64,000 nucleotides of DNA from Lumnitzera littorea (Eukaryota > Streptophyta > Magnoliopsida > Myrtales > Combretaceae): contig JAMXBB010000002.1 of NCBI GenBank assembly GCA_024138015.1, positions 15,959,928-16,023,927 of the forward strand, given 5' to 3'. Every line of letters starts with the position of its first letter. Position 1 is the first letter of the stretch. Below the pieces are notes generated by a model. It worked only from the letters and a program-made list of their open reading frames with translations. It made no database searches and had not been told where the DNA came from. Positions 37,605 through 49,979 of this stretch are shown one piece after another. The position numbers were made by a program, and so were the translations under genes.

Positions 37605-40376
37605 TACTTTCCTGTTTCATTACATGAATCGAATGTAATAAGATAACATGCTTCTTATGCTGCAAACAAATCAGTTTCTCTTAAGCTTTTGCATAGTCGA
37701 CTTGGACATGCATCTTTGTTAAAACTTCATCATATATTGGATTATAAGGAGTTGAATACTTCTGATTTTATCTGTAATACTTGTTATCGTATAAAATTCC
37801 ATAGATTGCCATTTTATTTAAGTCATTCTTCTTCTCTTAATCCATTTGATTTGATTCATGTTGATTTGTAGGGACCTTATAATGTCCTTTCCTTGTTTGG
37901 TAGTAAAATTTTCTTAACAATTGTAGATGATATGAGCAAGTGCATTTGGAATTTTCTTTTTCCACATAAATACCATACACTTTCGTTAAAAATCAATTTC
38001 AAACTATACCTAAAGTGATTTGTTCCAATAATGGGAGTGAGTTTTTATCTCTTGATTGTCAAACACTATTAAAAAAACATGGCATCCTTCATTGAAGAAG
38101 TGTTCCTTATACACCACAACAAAATGATATAGTGAAACGTAAACACAAACACCTTCTTGATACAATACGTGCTATTCACACTCATGCTAACTTACCAAAA
38201 AAATTTTAGGGAGAATGTATTTTAATTGCTACTACACTCATTAATTAAATGCCTACACAAAACTTACATTAGAAATCCCCTTATGAAGTCCCCTATTAAA
38301 AAAAAAAAAACCACTTTCTTACGATACTCTTCAAGTCATAGGTTTCCTTTGCTATGCATCTAAAAACATAAATTGTCAAGATAAATTTGATACTAAGGGA
38401 AAAAGGTGTATATTCTAAGGATATCTCAGGGGTCAAAAAGGCTACAAATTATATAATCTCAATACTCATCAAATCTTTATAAGTAGAGATGTGATATTCT
38501 ATGAACACATCTTTGTTATAATTTAAATCCTTCTAAATCTAATTCGTTGATTCTTGATACACTATTCCCTAACTAAAAATCACACTAAATGATGCAGCCT
38601 CTTGATCTTCTAATTCTATACTAGAAAAATCATTCTTACAGTCTAATTCCACACATTCTAATCAAATACAGTCCGACCTAGTACTTCAAAGATCTTCTAG
38701 GATAAGAAAAACACCAAATTGGCTTCAAGATTATATTCATATGATGCAAGTGCATTCACTTTCAAACGATACACTTGATACATGTTCTTTTCAAACCAAT
38801 ATACAACCTACTTCAAAATATCCCTTATTTAATCCTCATTCCTTTATCTATTATCCTAAAGACTATGTTGTTTCTTTAGCCAATGTGTTTGCTACTTAAG
38901 AACTACGAAGCTATTATGAAGTTAAACAAGATCCAAGATGGATAGAAGCCATACAGAAGGAGTTATTAGCTTTTGAGTCAAACCATACTTAGGACTTAGT
39001 TCCTTTGTCCTAAGGCAAAAAGGCAATTGGCTCAAAGTGGGTATATAAGATAAAATACAACTCTAATGGTCTTATTAAGTGGTTCAAAGTTAGGCTTGTT
39101 ACTAAAGGCTACACACAAGAACAAGGGGTAGAGTACACTTACACTTTCTCACCCGTTGCCAAACTAAATACAGTTATATTACTTTTAGCAGTAGCTACAT
39201 TGGTTTGTATACCAATTAGATGTTAACAATGCTTTCTCATAGGGGTTTTTGGATGAGGAAATATACATGATTCCACTGAAAGGGTATAATGTAAAGGAAA
39301 AAATCAAGTTTGCAAATTAGTTCGTTTACTTTACAGATTGAAATGAGCATTATACCCATGGAACAAAGAATTTACTAAATTCATTTGTTCACTTAGTTTT
39401 GTTCAATCTAAGGCAAACAATTCTTTATTTGTGAAACATGATGGAGTTGTTTTTGTGGCTACATTGGTTTATCTGGATGATGTTTTACTTGTTGGAAATG
39501 ATTTGAATGAGATTAACTTTGTCAAAAGTTCTCTAGACTAAGCTTTTACTATCAAAGACTTGGGAGAGGTAAGATTCTTCTTAGGGATTGGGGAGTTTGG
39601 AACTAAGGATAGGTTCTTTTTAAATCAACGCAAATTTCTCTTGGACATTTTGCAAGATACAAGTTTAATTGGTGCTAAGCCTACTCGCACAACTTTTCCA
39701 CATGTTCATCTCAATAATCTTGATGCTAAACTTCTACACGATCCCATATTATTTAGATGGTTAGTTAGACGACTTTTATACATTACAATGACTAGGCTAA
39801 ACATTACTTTTTCTATATAGTAACTTATTTGTATCTAAGCCTCACATGTCTCACATGTAAGTAGCTTTACATCTATTGCGATATTTCCAAGGTTGATCAG
39901 GGGTTGTTTTATTCTAATTATTCTTCCTTGCAGTTGTATGGGTATAGTGATGTAAATTGAGGAGCAACTAGAGTGGATAGAAAATATTTGTCTGGTTTTT
40001 ATATCTTTCTTGGTTCTTCGTTGGTGTCTTGGAAAACTAAGAAGCAACCTACTATTTTAACGTTGTTTACAGAATCAGAGTATAGGTGTATTGCTTTTAT
40101 GAATAAGGAATTGTTGTGGTTGTCCTATTTGTTACACAACTTACATATACCAATATCCTTACCAATTCCTCTTTTTACTAACAACAAATTTGCTTATCTT
40201 TTAGTTGAAAACCCCTGTTTTCACAACAAGACCAAACATATAGAGTTGGATGTTCATTTCATCAGAGATAACATTTCAATAGGATTTTTACAACTTCAAC
40301 ATACTCCTTCAATAACTAAAGTAGTAGATTTAATGACTAAGACTGTTCTCATAGTGTACATAATTTCTTCGTAATA
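37605..40376 (+). pseudogene. Ty1/copia pol pseudogene
   Basis: Domains appear in copia order. The GAG-pre-integrase motif is LLHSRLGHASLLKLHHILD (37687-37745). The integrase shows HVDL*GPYNVL and VPYTPQQNDIVKRKH (38107-38145). The RT shows WIEAIQKELLAFES (38940), GSKWVYKIKYNSNGLIK (39030) and the catalytic YLDDVLLVGND (39470). DLGEVRFFLGIG (39560) follows, then RNase H with FTESEYRCIA (40070) and NKTKHIELDVHFIRD (40230). Many stops and frame changes make it non-functional. The 5' part (gag, protease) is missing at the junction with LTR C. A downstream LTR is not clear. Confidence 0.9.
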
Positions 40377-40507
40377 AAATAATAGAATCATCCATACTTA
40401 ATTCACTTTTCTACAATTTCATTACTCTCTATTCTCGTATTGCTATCTCTAGATATCAACATTAGTTATAGAGTAGCCATTCTAATTGTGTAATCACTGA
40501 GTTCTTC

Positions 40508-40581
40508 ACATACATACACACATACACACACACATATATATATATATATATACATATATATATGTGTGTGTGTGTGTGTGT
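40508..40581. repeat. compound microsatellite CA/TA/TG, palindromic
   Basis: CA repeats pass into TA repeats and then TG repeats, so the tract is nearly its own reverse complement. Confidence 0.85.
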
Positions 40582-41869
40582 ATAAAATACAATTTTGCTT
40601 TGTTGTAAGAAGTATCATTGCAATATTTTCATTTCAATGAGGGTACTTTTGGAAAGATAGAAGTAGTTTCACTAATAAATATAGCTATTTGTTGATCTTA
40701 CAATAAATTGTTATTCATCATTTTAAGTATTAAAGATTTCTTATGGAAATGTTACCATGTGCCTAAACTATAACTAAAAGTGATAGATTTTAATAAGGGA
40801 ATAGTTTTCTTTTTTTTTAGCAAAGAGTAGGGGGAATTATTAATCTAAGGTATCGCAACCAAGTCATTAGAACATATTCAAATAACAATTCCATATATTA
40901 GGTAGAAATAGCTACAATTCAATTGAAACATGTTAAAATACTTAATTTTTTTGTCCACTCATTATCTTACACCATCCACTAAGGAAGGGGGTTAGCTCAA
41001 TGTACTAGCTACGAGATTGATGCCCATATTAAAAGTAATCATTCCTAAGAGAAAACAGTTATATTTTTATTGATAAGATCTCTATTGATGTTAAATTTTT
41101 TGTTTATGTTATCGGTAGGTTTTTTTTCTTACATAAAATTGTTAGATTGTAATATGTGTATAGCAAATTATTATAATTTGGGAAAGAAATTTTCACATTA
41201 TTAGCTAGCTCCTAAAAACAAGTTATACTTACCCATATTTACATTATGTTTGTAATTTTTAGGAAGAAAATATACATTGTGCTTTTGGTTTTGAATATGT
41301 TGTCTGTTGTTATGGTCCAAAAAATATTGTTATTTTTCACATTTTTTATTATTTATCATAAAAATAATGTTGGAAATTTAGCATGAAATTCATAATGTTA
41401 GAAAATTTTGTAAAATAATGAAAAATAAAAACATCATAATATGATGTGTGAAAATTTTCGTATATATTATATCACTTTTTAGTATTTCTTTATTTATTTT
41501 TGTGTTGTTGCATTTTTGTGATAGGACTTTCATGTATAATATGTATCTTTTATTATTATTATCATGTTGCTTGTATGTTGTAATTAGATAGTTTTGGTGT
41601 AATTATTTATCATATTTAATCATGATTTAATTGCATAAAAATATAAGCATAATTAAACGATATTGGGGAGGACGTGGTACCACACCAAAGATCGTTCTAC
41701 TAGGTAATATGTTGAAAGGGTTAGGGGTTTTCTTCAAATGGTAACTTAACTAGTTCACGAGTTTGGTGGTTGCATTTGATGTCTTTGCCAAGGTTACTTA
41801 AATGTGGAATGGCACTCGCTATAGCTTTTCGAATGTCGTATGTTTCATAAGAGCATGACTTAGGTTTAT
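40582..41869. other. AT-rich DNA, no gene recognised
   Basis: No open frame or domain. The last ~230 bases (from about 41640) may be the start of the degraded CACTA transposase region that follows. Confidence 0.4.
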
Positions 41870-42360
41870 AATACTTGGATTTATCACGGGGAATACCCAT
41901 TATTTTTGTCTAAGTCAGTTGGATATGAAGTTCAAACCATAGATGAGGACGTATGCAACGACAATCAAGTGTTTGTGAATAAAATAGAGAATGAACTACC
42001 AAAAGACATGACTTGCAATGATATGGATAGTAAGAGTAACAATTCAAATAGTAAAGGGTAAGAGGAGATTGATTTGAATGACTAGAATAATGTATTTGAA
42101 AATGCAAAGTGCGAGGTGTACCTTGGGTGTTCAAAGTTTTCTCTTCTATCGATTGTTATTCAAATGATGAACCTAAAGTTTGATGGTCGACAATCTAGAA
42201 AGAGTTTTAATGGTTGATTAACACTTGTTAAAAGACTCTTACCTGAATGTAACTTACCTGCACCTTACTACGAAGCGAGACACATGTTGAGAAAACTTAA
42301 AATGGATGCAAACTTAATTGACACATGTAAAAATGAGTTAAAGGATTTAAATTATGGGGA
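41870..42360 (+). pseudogene. CACTA (En/Spm) transposase fragment
   Basis: From 42093 one frame reads EVYLGCSKFSLLSIVIQMMN, then SRKSFNG, a single stop, LVKRLLPECNLPAPYYEARH, and MLRKLKMDANLIDTCKNEL. This follows the plant CACTA TNP2-type pattern 'LYPGC.KFSKLSF...K...W..KSF..LL.LLK...P....LP.SYYEAKK....LGL.Y..I.AC.N.C'. The C-terminal part, including the catalytic domain, and the terminal CACTA repeats are missing, so the fragment is inactive. The stretch 41870-42090 is degenerate and included only as probable upstream sequence. Confidence 0.7.
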
Positions 42361-42559
42361 AATTGCAAAATAACCCCTTAAACTTTGATTTAGGTGTAGA
42401 TTGACCCTCTAAGCTTTCAAAGTGAAGTTTTTAACTCTCTAAATTTTCATAAATTGGCAAATGACTCTCATAACCCCTTTAAACTTTAATTTTAGTTTAT
42501 AAACACCCCTTAAACTTTGATTTTGATGCACTTTAACGTATAGATTACTGTCCTCTCTT
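42361..42559. repeat. internally repeated MITE-like stretch
   Basis: The motif 'accccttaaactttgattt' occurs near 42395, 42485 and 42515, and the left edge reads GGGGAAATTGCAAAATAAC, a form common in plant MITE ends. A full pair of inverted ends was not found, so this may be a partial copy. Confidence 0.35.
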
Positions 42560-42968
42560 TTTTTTTTTTTGAATAGTTTGTTTATTTATTTATTTAGTTA
42601 TTCATTTATCCAATTGCTTGTTCATTTATTCTCCTTATTTTCTCTACATGAAGACTACTAACCTAGTTGCTTGATTGGTTGAAATTTAAAGTTTAAATTA
42701 GGAGCTTATAGAAATGAAAATTATTCACTTACTTGGTTAGTATTTTATTTTAATCATCTCTCAAATTTTGAGTGTTAAAATATTAAGGATTTAGAGTTTT
42801 ATATTTGATAGGCTTTACTTATGTTTTAGGACTCTGTTCGTCACCCTTGTTCTATTATTATGGGTTCAATTTTATTGGGTGAATTTTAATTATTTAACTT
42901 GTCAACTCTAGGGAACATTGAGATTATCTAAGCTTAACTCTAAGTATTACTAAAATTTTATGGGCCTT
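42560..42968 (-). repeat. 3' LTR of the chromovirus
   Basis: Reversed, it opens TGTAAGGCCCATAAAATTTT just after the end of the integrase/chromodomain frame. Positions 42697-42960 match 57550-57830. The left border is uncertain. Confidence 0.65.
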
Positions 42969-44840
42969 ACACATTCCACCTTTAAAATAAGTTTTGTTCT
43001 CAAAACTTATATACGTACTTGGTTCCATAAACAAGTGAGGGTATTGTCATTATACTTCATCTTCTACTTCCCAAGTAATGTCTTCTCGCTCGTAGTTCCA
43101 CTACAAAACCTTTATGCATCTAATTTCTTTGTTCCTCAGCTTTTATACCTTACAGTCCATGATCTAAACCGGGTGCTACTCATAGGTTAGGTTCTCCTTT
43201 AGTTGTACTAGTTCCAATTATACTACTTTGTTTGGATCAGGCACATTTTTCAATGGCAATGCTAGTCTGTAAGCAAGGCTCTCAACTCTTTTTAGTATTT
43301 CAAATGGGCCTATGTACCTTGGGCTTAGCTTTCCTTTCATTCGTATCTTGTAGATGCTTTTGATCGAAAGGACCTTGAGATATACATGATCTTCGACTTG
43401 GAATTCTAGTTCTTTCCTCTTTAAGTTAGCTTAACTCTTTTGTCTATCTTAAGCCTCTTTCGTTTTCTACTTAATGGTTGTTACCTTTTTTGCTGCTTCC
43501 TGGATCAAATTCAACCCTAAGGCTAACTTCTCAATGTCATCCTAAAACAATGGGGATCTAAACTTTCTTCTATATAGGGCATATAAATGGCATAGTGATA
43601 GCTGTTATTGTAAGCATACTCGACTAAAGGTAAGTGAGCATCTCAGTTACCTTTGAATTCTAACACATATGCCCTTAGCATATCCTTTAAGGTCCGTTTG
43701 GTCTGCTCAGACTACCTGCCCATCTGTGAATGGTAGGCGATGCTGAATTATAACTTGGTGCCTATGGTCTTTTGTAAGGCTAACTTCTCAATGTCATCCT
43801 AAAACAATGGGGATCTAAACTTTCTTCTATATAGGGCATCTAAATGGCATAGTGATAGCTATTATTGTAAGCATACTCGACTAAAGGTAAGTAAGCATCT
43901 CAGTTGCCTTTGAATTCTAACACATATGCCCTTAGCATATCCTTTAAGGTCTGTTTGGTCCGCTCAGATTACCTACCCATCTGTAGATGGTAGGTGATGC
44001 TAAATTATAACTTGGTGCCTATGGTCTTTTGTAAGCTAATCCAAAACTTAGAAACAAAACAGGGATCTCAATCTGACATAATACCTACTGGAACCCTATG
44101 TAAGCAAATGATCTCTCTCAAATAAATCCATACCAACTTTCCCAAGGGATAAGTCATTTTTGTTGGGAAGAAGTATGCTAACTTAGTAAGCTATCTACCA
44201 CTACCCAAATGGCATCATGACTTGTAGCCATCTTAGGTAACCCACTTATAAAGTCCATCGTGATTTGATCCCATTTCTACTTTAGGACAAGTAAGGTCTG
44301 TAATGTACCACTTAGGCGTTGATGCTCTACTTTGATCCTTTGGCAAGTGTCACACTTTCATACAAACTCGACAACATCATTTTTCATGCCAACATCATGA
44401 TCTTGGTACATTTTTGTACCTCCTAGGTAAACTGTATAGCCTAAGTAATGCACATTAGTTAGGATCTCCCCTTTTAGCTTAGCTTTATCTAGTACACATA
44501 ATTGACCCTTCATTTGAACCATTCCAACTTCATTAACACCAAAATCAAAGTAATTTCCATTTGCTACCTCTTGTTTTATCTAAATCATGGTGAGGTCTCT
44601 TTGCTAGGCTTCTTGGATTCTTTTAATCAATGTGGGCTCCACAACCAAATTAAACACTTTTAAGTTCACCTCATTCCAAGTGAATTCTAAGTCTAATGTC
44701 TTAAATTCCTTTATCAACTCCCTTTTCTCAATGAGAAGTGAGGTAACTTCCAAATGATTTTTCCTACTCAGGGCTTCTGCAACTACATTTACCTTTCTTG
44801 GGCAATAATTTATACCAAGGCCGTAATCTTTAATCAAGTC
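42969..44840 (-). pseudogene. integrase and chromodomain pseudogene of the chromovirus
   Basis: Reversed, the frame reads NYCPRKVNVVAEALSRKNH (end of RNase H, near 44780) and the integrase zinc-binding KCDTCQRIKVEHQRLSG (44340-44290). The integrase core follows with WEQITMDFISGLPK, YHLQMGRQSEQTKRTLKDML and LPLVEYAYNNSYHYAI. A short chromodomain-like piece near 43200-43050 (VLDHGL, FVVELR, EDITWEVEDE) and a FE-x-K/N-FF tail at about 42990 end the polyprotein. Frame shifts, stops and a 257-bp duplication within the integrase core make it inactive. Confidence 0.85.
43519..44032. repeat. tandem duplication of a 257-bp integrase segment
   Basis: Copy 1 is 43519-43775 and copy 2 is 43776-44032, with no spacer. 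By eye about 12 positions differ and nearly all are transitions. Since 257 is not a multiple of three, the duplication breaks the integrase frame. Confidence 0.85.
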
Positions 44841-45940
44841 AAGCTAACAACATTGTCTCATGTTCAACTCCTTTCGGGTGAAGAGATACTTTAAGCTCTT
44901 ATGGTCAGTATAAATTTCACATCTTTAACTGTAAAGGTAATGTCTCTACAACTTCAAAGCAAAAACTATAGCAACAAGTCCCAAGTCATGAGTCAGGTCG
45001 TTTTGCTCATATAGTCTCAATTGTTACAAGCCGTAGGCTATAACCTTTCAGTTCTGCATTAGTACACCTCTAAGCCCATTCTTTAATGCATTGCTATATA
45101 TTGTAAACGGTTCATCACTATTGGGAAGGACCAAAATAGGTGCTAACACAAGTCTTTGCTTTAACTCTTGAAAGCTTTGTTCTCATTTCTCATTTCACTC
45201 AAACTTTGAATTTTTCTGGGTTAGCTACATAAGGGGTTGAGCTATCTTATAAAAATCCTTCACAAATTTTCAGCAATACCCCGTTAAACTAAGAAAACTT
45301 CGTACATCTGTTACTATCTTAGGCTGCTTTCAATCAATGATGGCCTTAATTTTCTCAAGATCAATAGATATACCTATACTAGATACAATATGTCCAAGAA
45401 AAGATATCTCATGTAATTAAAAATCACACTTTGAAAGCTTGGCATATTACTTATGTTCCCAAAGTGTATGTAGTACAACCATTAAATGCTCTTCATGCTG
45501 CTTTAAGGATGCATAATACACCAAGATATCATCAATGAACATAATGACATACTAATCAAGTAACACTCGGAACACTCGGTTTATCAAGTCCATAAAAACT
45601 ACTGGTTCATTTGTTAACCCGAAAGGTATAACTAAGAACTTATAGAATCGAAAAATTGTTCTAAATGCCATCTTCAGAACATTTTCTGGCTTAATTCTCA
45701 ACTAATGGTATCCTGATCGCAAATCAATGCAAGAAAACATACAAGCACCTTGTAATTGCTTAAATAAGTCATCTATGTAAGGTAATGGATACTTATTCTT
45801 GAACGTCACTTTATTAAGATCTCGGTAGTCAATGCACAATCTTAGAGAGCCATCCTTTTTCTTAACAAACAACACTGCTACCCCCCTTAAGGCAATACAT
45901 TAGGCCAAATGAAACCTTAATCCAACAACTCTTGTAGTTA
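44838..45940 (-). pseudogene. RT and RNase H pseudogene of the chromovirus (C-terminal part)
   Basis: Reversed, the frame gives LRLCIDYRE, NKYPLPYIDDLFKQLQGA, CIDLRSGYH, the catalytic YVIMFIDDILVY, FLGHIVSSIGISIDLEKIKA and, in RNase H, TDHKSLKYLF. Stops are scattered. The N-terminal part of the RT is at 48051-48381, on the other side of the inserted solo LTR. Confidence 0.85.
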
Positions 45941-45945
45941 TTTCT

Positions 45946-48045
45946 TGTAGACACCCTATTTTTATCTCCCTTTATTTCAATCTCTTTTCACTTTTGGGTT
46001 AGATTTACAAAAAATAAAAATAAAAAACTTGAAAAAATAGAAAAAAAAATGAAAATGGAAAAAACTCAAAAAATAAATAAATAAACGAAAATTGAAAAAT
46101 GAAAAATAAAAAATACAAAGTGTCAAAAGTGTCCTAGTTAATCAACTAGTCATTTAGAGTCGAGTTAGATTATAATAAAATATATACGTACGATTTAATA
46201 AATCTAGAGTCTTTAGGGATTTGTTAGAAAAATGATATTTAAGAAAAGTCCAGTTACATTTGAACTCATGAATATAGACCTTAGTCCAATTTTGAATATT
46301 TCATCTGAGCTAAAAAGACTCAAGATTTGTTAAATGGGCTATGGTTAATTAAGTTGGTATGAGTCTAGTCCAAGATAGAAAGCCTAAATAGAATGTAAGT
46401 TTTTTAGAAACTTGATCTTAAAAATGAATTGAATTAAATATTAAATGAATAATTCAAGAAATTAAAAAATCTAAGTGGATATTGTCATATCTTATGAAAA
46501 TTAGATTTATTAAAATCGAATCTTCACAACAAAAGATTTGAAAGATTCAAGTTCATGGTTCATAAATAATAGACTTTAGTGATAAAAAAAAATATATCAT
46601 AATCAATTTTCCCCTCTCTTCTTCGTACATTAACCAAATCACAATCCTTTCCTCTCTACCCCCTCACTTTACACACACGCCACCAGATACACATTGATCC
46701 AAAACATACACGCCAACCTACTGTATGTCCCACTCATTTACGCACACATTGTACATATTCAATCCATACATAGCAAATCGCGATCAGTAGCTATGCAACA
46801 ACTCTAGGACAGTACACTTGATGCAATAGCTCTACGATAGTAGCACATACAACAGCAGCCACATAATCAGCAACCACATAGTAGCCCCATACGATCAATA
46901 GTACCTTGACGAATGGCAGTTCTACAGAACGTAGAACAACAACACAACGCATGGTTTTTTTTTTTAACTTCATCATTAGTTTCATATTTTTTTTCATATT
47001 GGTTAATCACACAATTATCATTAGTTAGAAAAGCAGTTTTGCATGTTTATTTTTTAATTAGTATATGGTGTCATAATTTAGTATTTTCATTAAAAATTTT
47101 GCACGTGATCGTTAGATTTGCATTGTTATTCTCAGTTGCATTTTTTTCAAAAACCGTATCTTTTCCATAGTTATGCATCTTTTCCATGGTTTAGACATTA
47201 TTTCTATAATTAGAAATTTTTTCTATGATTTAGACTTTTTTTTCATGGTTTAGGTATCTTAGGCATATTTTCCACATTAATTGCATATTTCATGAAAAAT
47301 TGCATTTAGGCATTTTAAGATTTTTCTAAAAAGTTTTATCATGTAGAAAATGTTTTTCTCTAAATAAAAATTTGAATTTATTTTAGCAATTTTCAAAAGT
47401 GGAAAATAAAAATTAAGGTTTTTTAGGATTTTTCTTAATAAAAATAAATTAGCTAAAAATGTAAACCTGACTACTTTTTTCAAAATAAAATAAAATAAAA
47501 TGAGTTCACTTACTAAATCTTTTCTAAAATAACAAAACTACATTAGTTTGATCCTAACTAGTGGGTACGTTGGCACATTCAGGGTAATCATAAAAAAATA
47601 TAATTTTTTGTTTCAATTCATACTAAAAATCATTAAAAAAAAATTCATTTCAATTGCATTTTTGTATATCATTACACATTTTAGTATCTTTAGAAAAATT
47701 ATAAAAAAAATAAAAGCCCATTAATTTTTTATATTTTTTTATATAGTGATTTAGTCTTAATAAGTTAGTTCCTGAATCTTGATTTTTTTATTAAATTTTA
47801 TAAAAAATTAATTTTTTTAATATTCGTAGACTAGTGGTTAAATTAAGATTTTTCTACTCGAAAACCCTTATTTGAATTTTTTACTAGTTTTACTAGTTAG
47901 CGACTCCAAATTATTTTTCAAAATTTTTTTCTAAACATTTTTTAAAGAAAAATGCTTTTTCCTTAATTTTATATCAAGTAATTTATATTAAATGAGCTGA
48001 GCTTAACATATGTTAAATTAAAGAAAACCGAAATAGGGCATAACA
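45946..48045 (+). mobile_element. 2100-bp solo LTR with 5-bp target duplication
   Basis: It starts TGTAGACACCC and ends GGGCATAACA, with TTTCT directly on both sides (45941-45945 and 48046-48050). It splits the RT frame of the chromovirus between '..HIKLKELKK' and '..LQELLD'. The start motif, a CA-rich segment (46620-46940) and a 'tagcgactccaaatta' block near 47896 relate it to the LTRs of element A. No internal sequence remains, as expected after recombination between two LTRs. Confidence 0.92.
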
Positions 48046-48050
48046 TTTCT

Positions 48051-49250
48051 TTAGTTCCTTCAACTTTATATGAGCCATTCTATATGGTGCTTTTGAGATC
48101 GAATCTATCCCTAACACCAAGTCAATCACAAAATCTATCTCTCTTTGCAGTAATAATCCCGATAACTTCCCTAACAAAACATTTGGAAATTCATTCACAA
48201 TCTTAATATCCTCTAAACTAAGTTTCTCATCCTCCATCTCCATAGTGCTTATCCAACCCTCGATCTTAACCAATCCTTCAATATTTGTAATTAGCTCAAA
48301 CGAACGTAGTGCTTTAGATGTTCGTGGTGCTGCCTCTCCTACAAATATAACCTTTGTTCCCTCTGTTGCATTGAATACCACTTCCTTCTTTTGACAATCA
48401 ATTGAGGCCTTGACGGCGGATATCTAACTCATGCCCAAAATTTCTTCATACTTATTCATGTCAATTAGGATTAAGTTTGCACAACTTTCACATTCTTGGA
48501 TTGTCATGGAGCATTTTCTAATCATTTCTTGGGTAACCACTATACTTCCTATTAGAGTTCTCACTCCAAAACATGAATCTATAGTCGAAATGGGCATTCT
48601 AATTCGCCTAGCTACTTTAGGGGCAATGAAGGAGTGAGTAGCTCCCTTATTGAACAAGGTGTATACTAACTAGTCGGATATAATGATATTCCCCGAATCA
48701 ACATAATTGATCTTTTAATCTTAAGGGGCCAAATTTTTTTTGAAATCTTGACTTTCATTTAATCCTTCTATTAATTTCTTAGTTTTTTACATGATTTCAA
48801 TCACAAAGAAGTATAAATGGAGCTTCAAACAGAAAAGTTGGGGTAAAGGCACTTACCTACAACCAATCCAATTTTTTGGGTGTCAATGTCCTCATACACA
48901 ACAAGCTTAGGCTCAACCTCTTCTTCATACTTGATATAACTGCAAACCCCTTCCAAATTATACACTTTAGCTGCATTAACAAGGGCTCCTGATTTGACAT
49001 TTGATGCGGGTCACCAGTCGTACTAGGGTCTGATAAGGCCTCGCTACCTAAATTAAGGCAGCACATCTCTAAGGACACGTAGTGGAAAAGTGCCCTGACT
49101 ACTTACAGATAAAACAAGTCATGTCACTCTTCTTGGGGCATTCTCTAACCCTGTGATCTATACTTCCATAATAGAAACAATAATTTTGTAGCTGAAGACA
49201 TTCCCTTGGATAATGCCTGCCCTTGGGTTGGGCTTTCTTATTTATTTTTT
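48051..49250 (-). pseudogene. gag C-terminus, protease and RT N-terminus of the chromovirus
   Basis: Reversed, 49200-49080 gives two zinc knuckles: CFYYGSIDHRVREC (second Cys changed to Tyr) and CFICK, a stop, SGHFSTTCP. The protease is at 48657-48424, starting FNKGATHSFIAPKVARR; the usual active-site DSGA reads NKGA. Then comes the RT N-terminus at 48381-48051 with VNEFPNVL, REIDFVIDLVLG and ISKAPYRMAHIKLKELKK. The frame is then cut by the solo LTR. Confidence 0.85.
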
Positions 49251-49979
49251 TGGGCTTTTTGAATTGTTAAGTTGGGCCTCAAATTTTATTAACAAAATTT
49301 GCAAATGTTGGTTTCTTAGTTCCTTTGGTTCAAAGTTTTATTTGTTTAGCCTGTCTTATAGTTTTCAACTCGTTTTAGCCATTTAGGGTCTATGGCCTAG
49401 GCCTGGCTTGCTTGTTTGGGTCTAAAAATTATTTAAACATATTTCTCAAGTTAAGCCATAACATGTTTTTGGCTCGGTTTCGCCTCCTATTGTCTTAGTA
49501 TGATAGTTACACTACTTGAGTATATCTTAAATCGCATTAATTTTGTCTAAAACATTATTATGTCAAAGGTTTTCGATGTGGATAGATTTTAAGGTTGTCT
49601 TTAAGCTTCAAAAATGAAAGTTTTTCTTGACTTTTCATCAAAGAAATCAAATGTAAGTGAACATATCTACACATACTTTTAAGCTAGATTATCAAGGTAG
49701 GAGTTAAGAAAACATGAGAAAACCCTCAAAGTTCTACACATCTAGCAACTAGAAGGAGCAATATCAACTTTGTTTAACGACTTTGCATTATTCAAGTTTA
49801 CATTTTTGCTCATTAAGACATATACTCAAGTCCTCACAATGTGCATAAAGGATTTTCCACATAACTATTTCTACAAGAGTCTAAAAACATAGAAAACTAC
49901 AAGAAAACTTACATATACATTTTTATACCTTCATTTTGATCCTAATATACATCCTAAAAGAAAAAACAAAAAGGAAAGT
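49251..49979 (-). other. probable degraded gag region of the chromovirus
   Basis: This lies upstream (in element orientation) of the zinc knuckles and directly against the left end of element B. No clear gag motif survives. Confidence 0.4.

Noticed and set aside
43519..44032. Two separate integrase genes
   Set aside because: The second copy is an adjacent 257-bp duplicate and not an independent gene.
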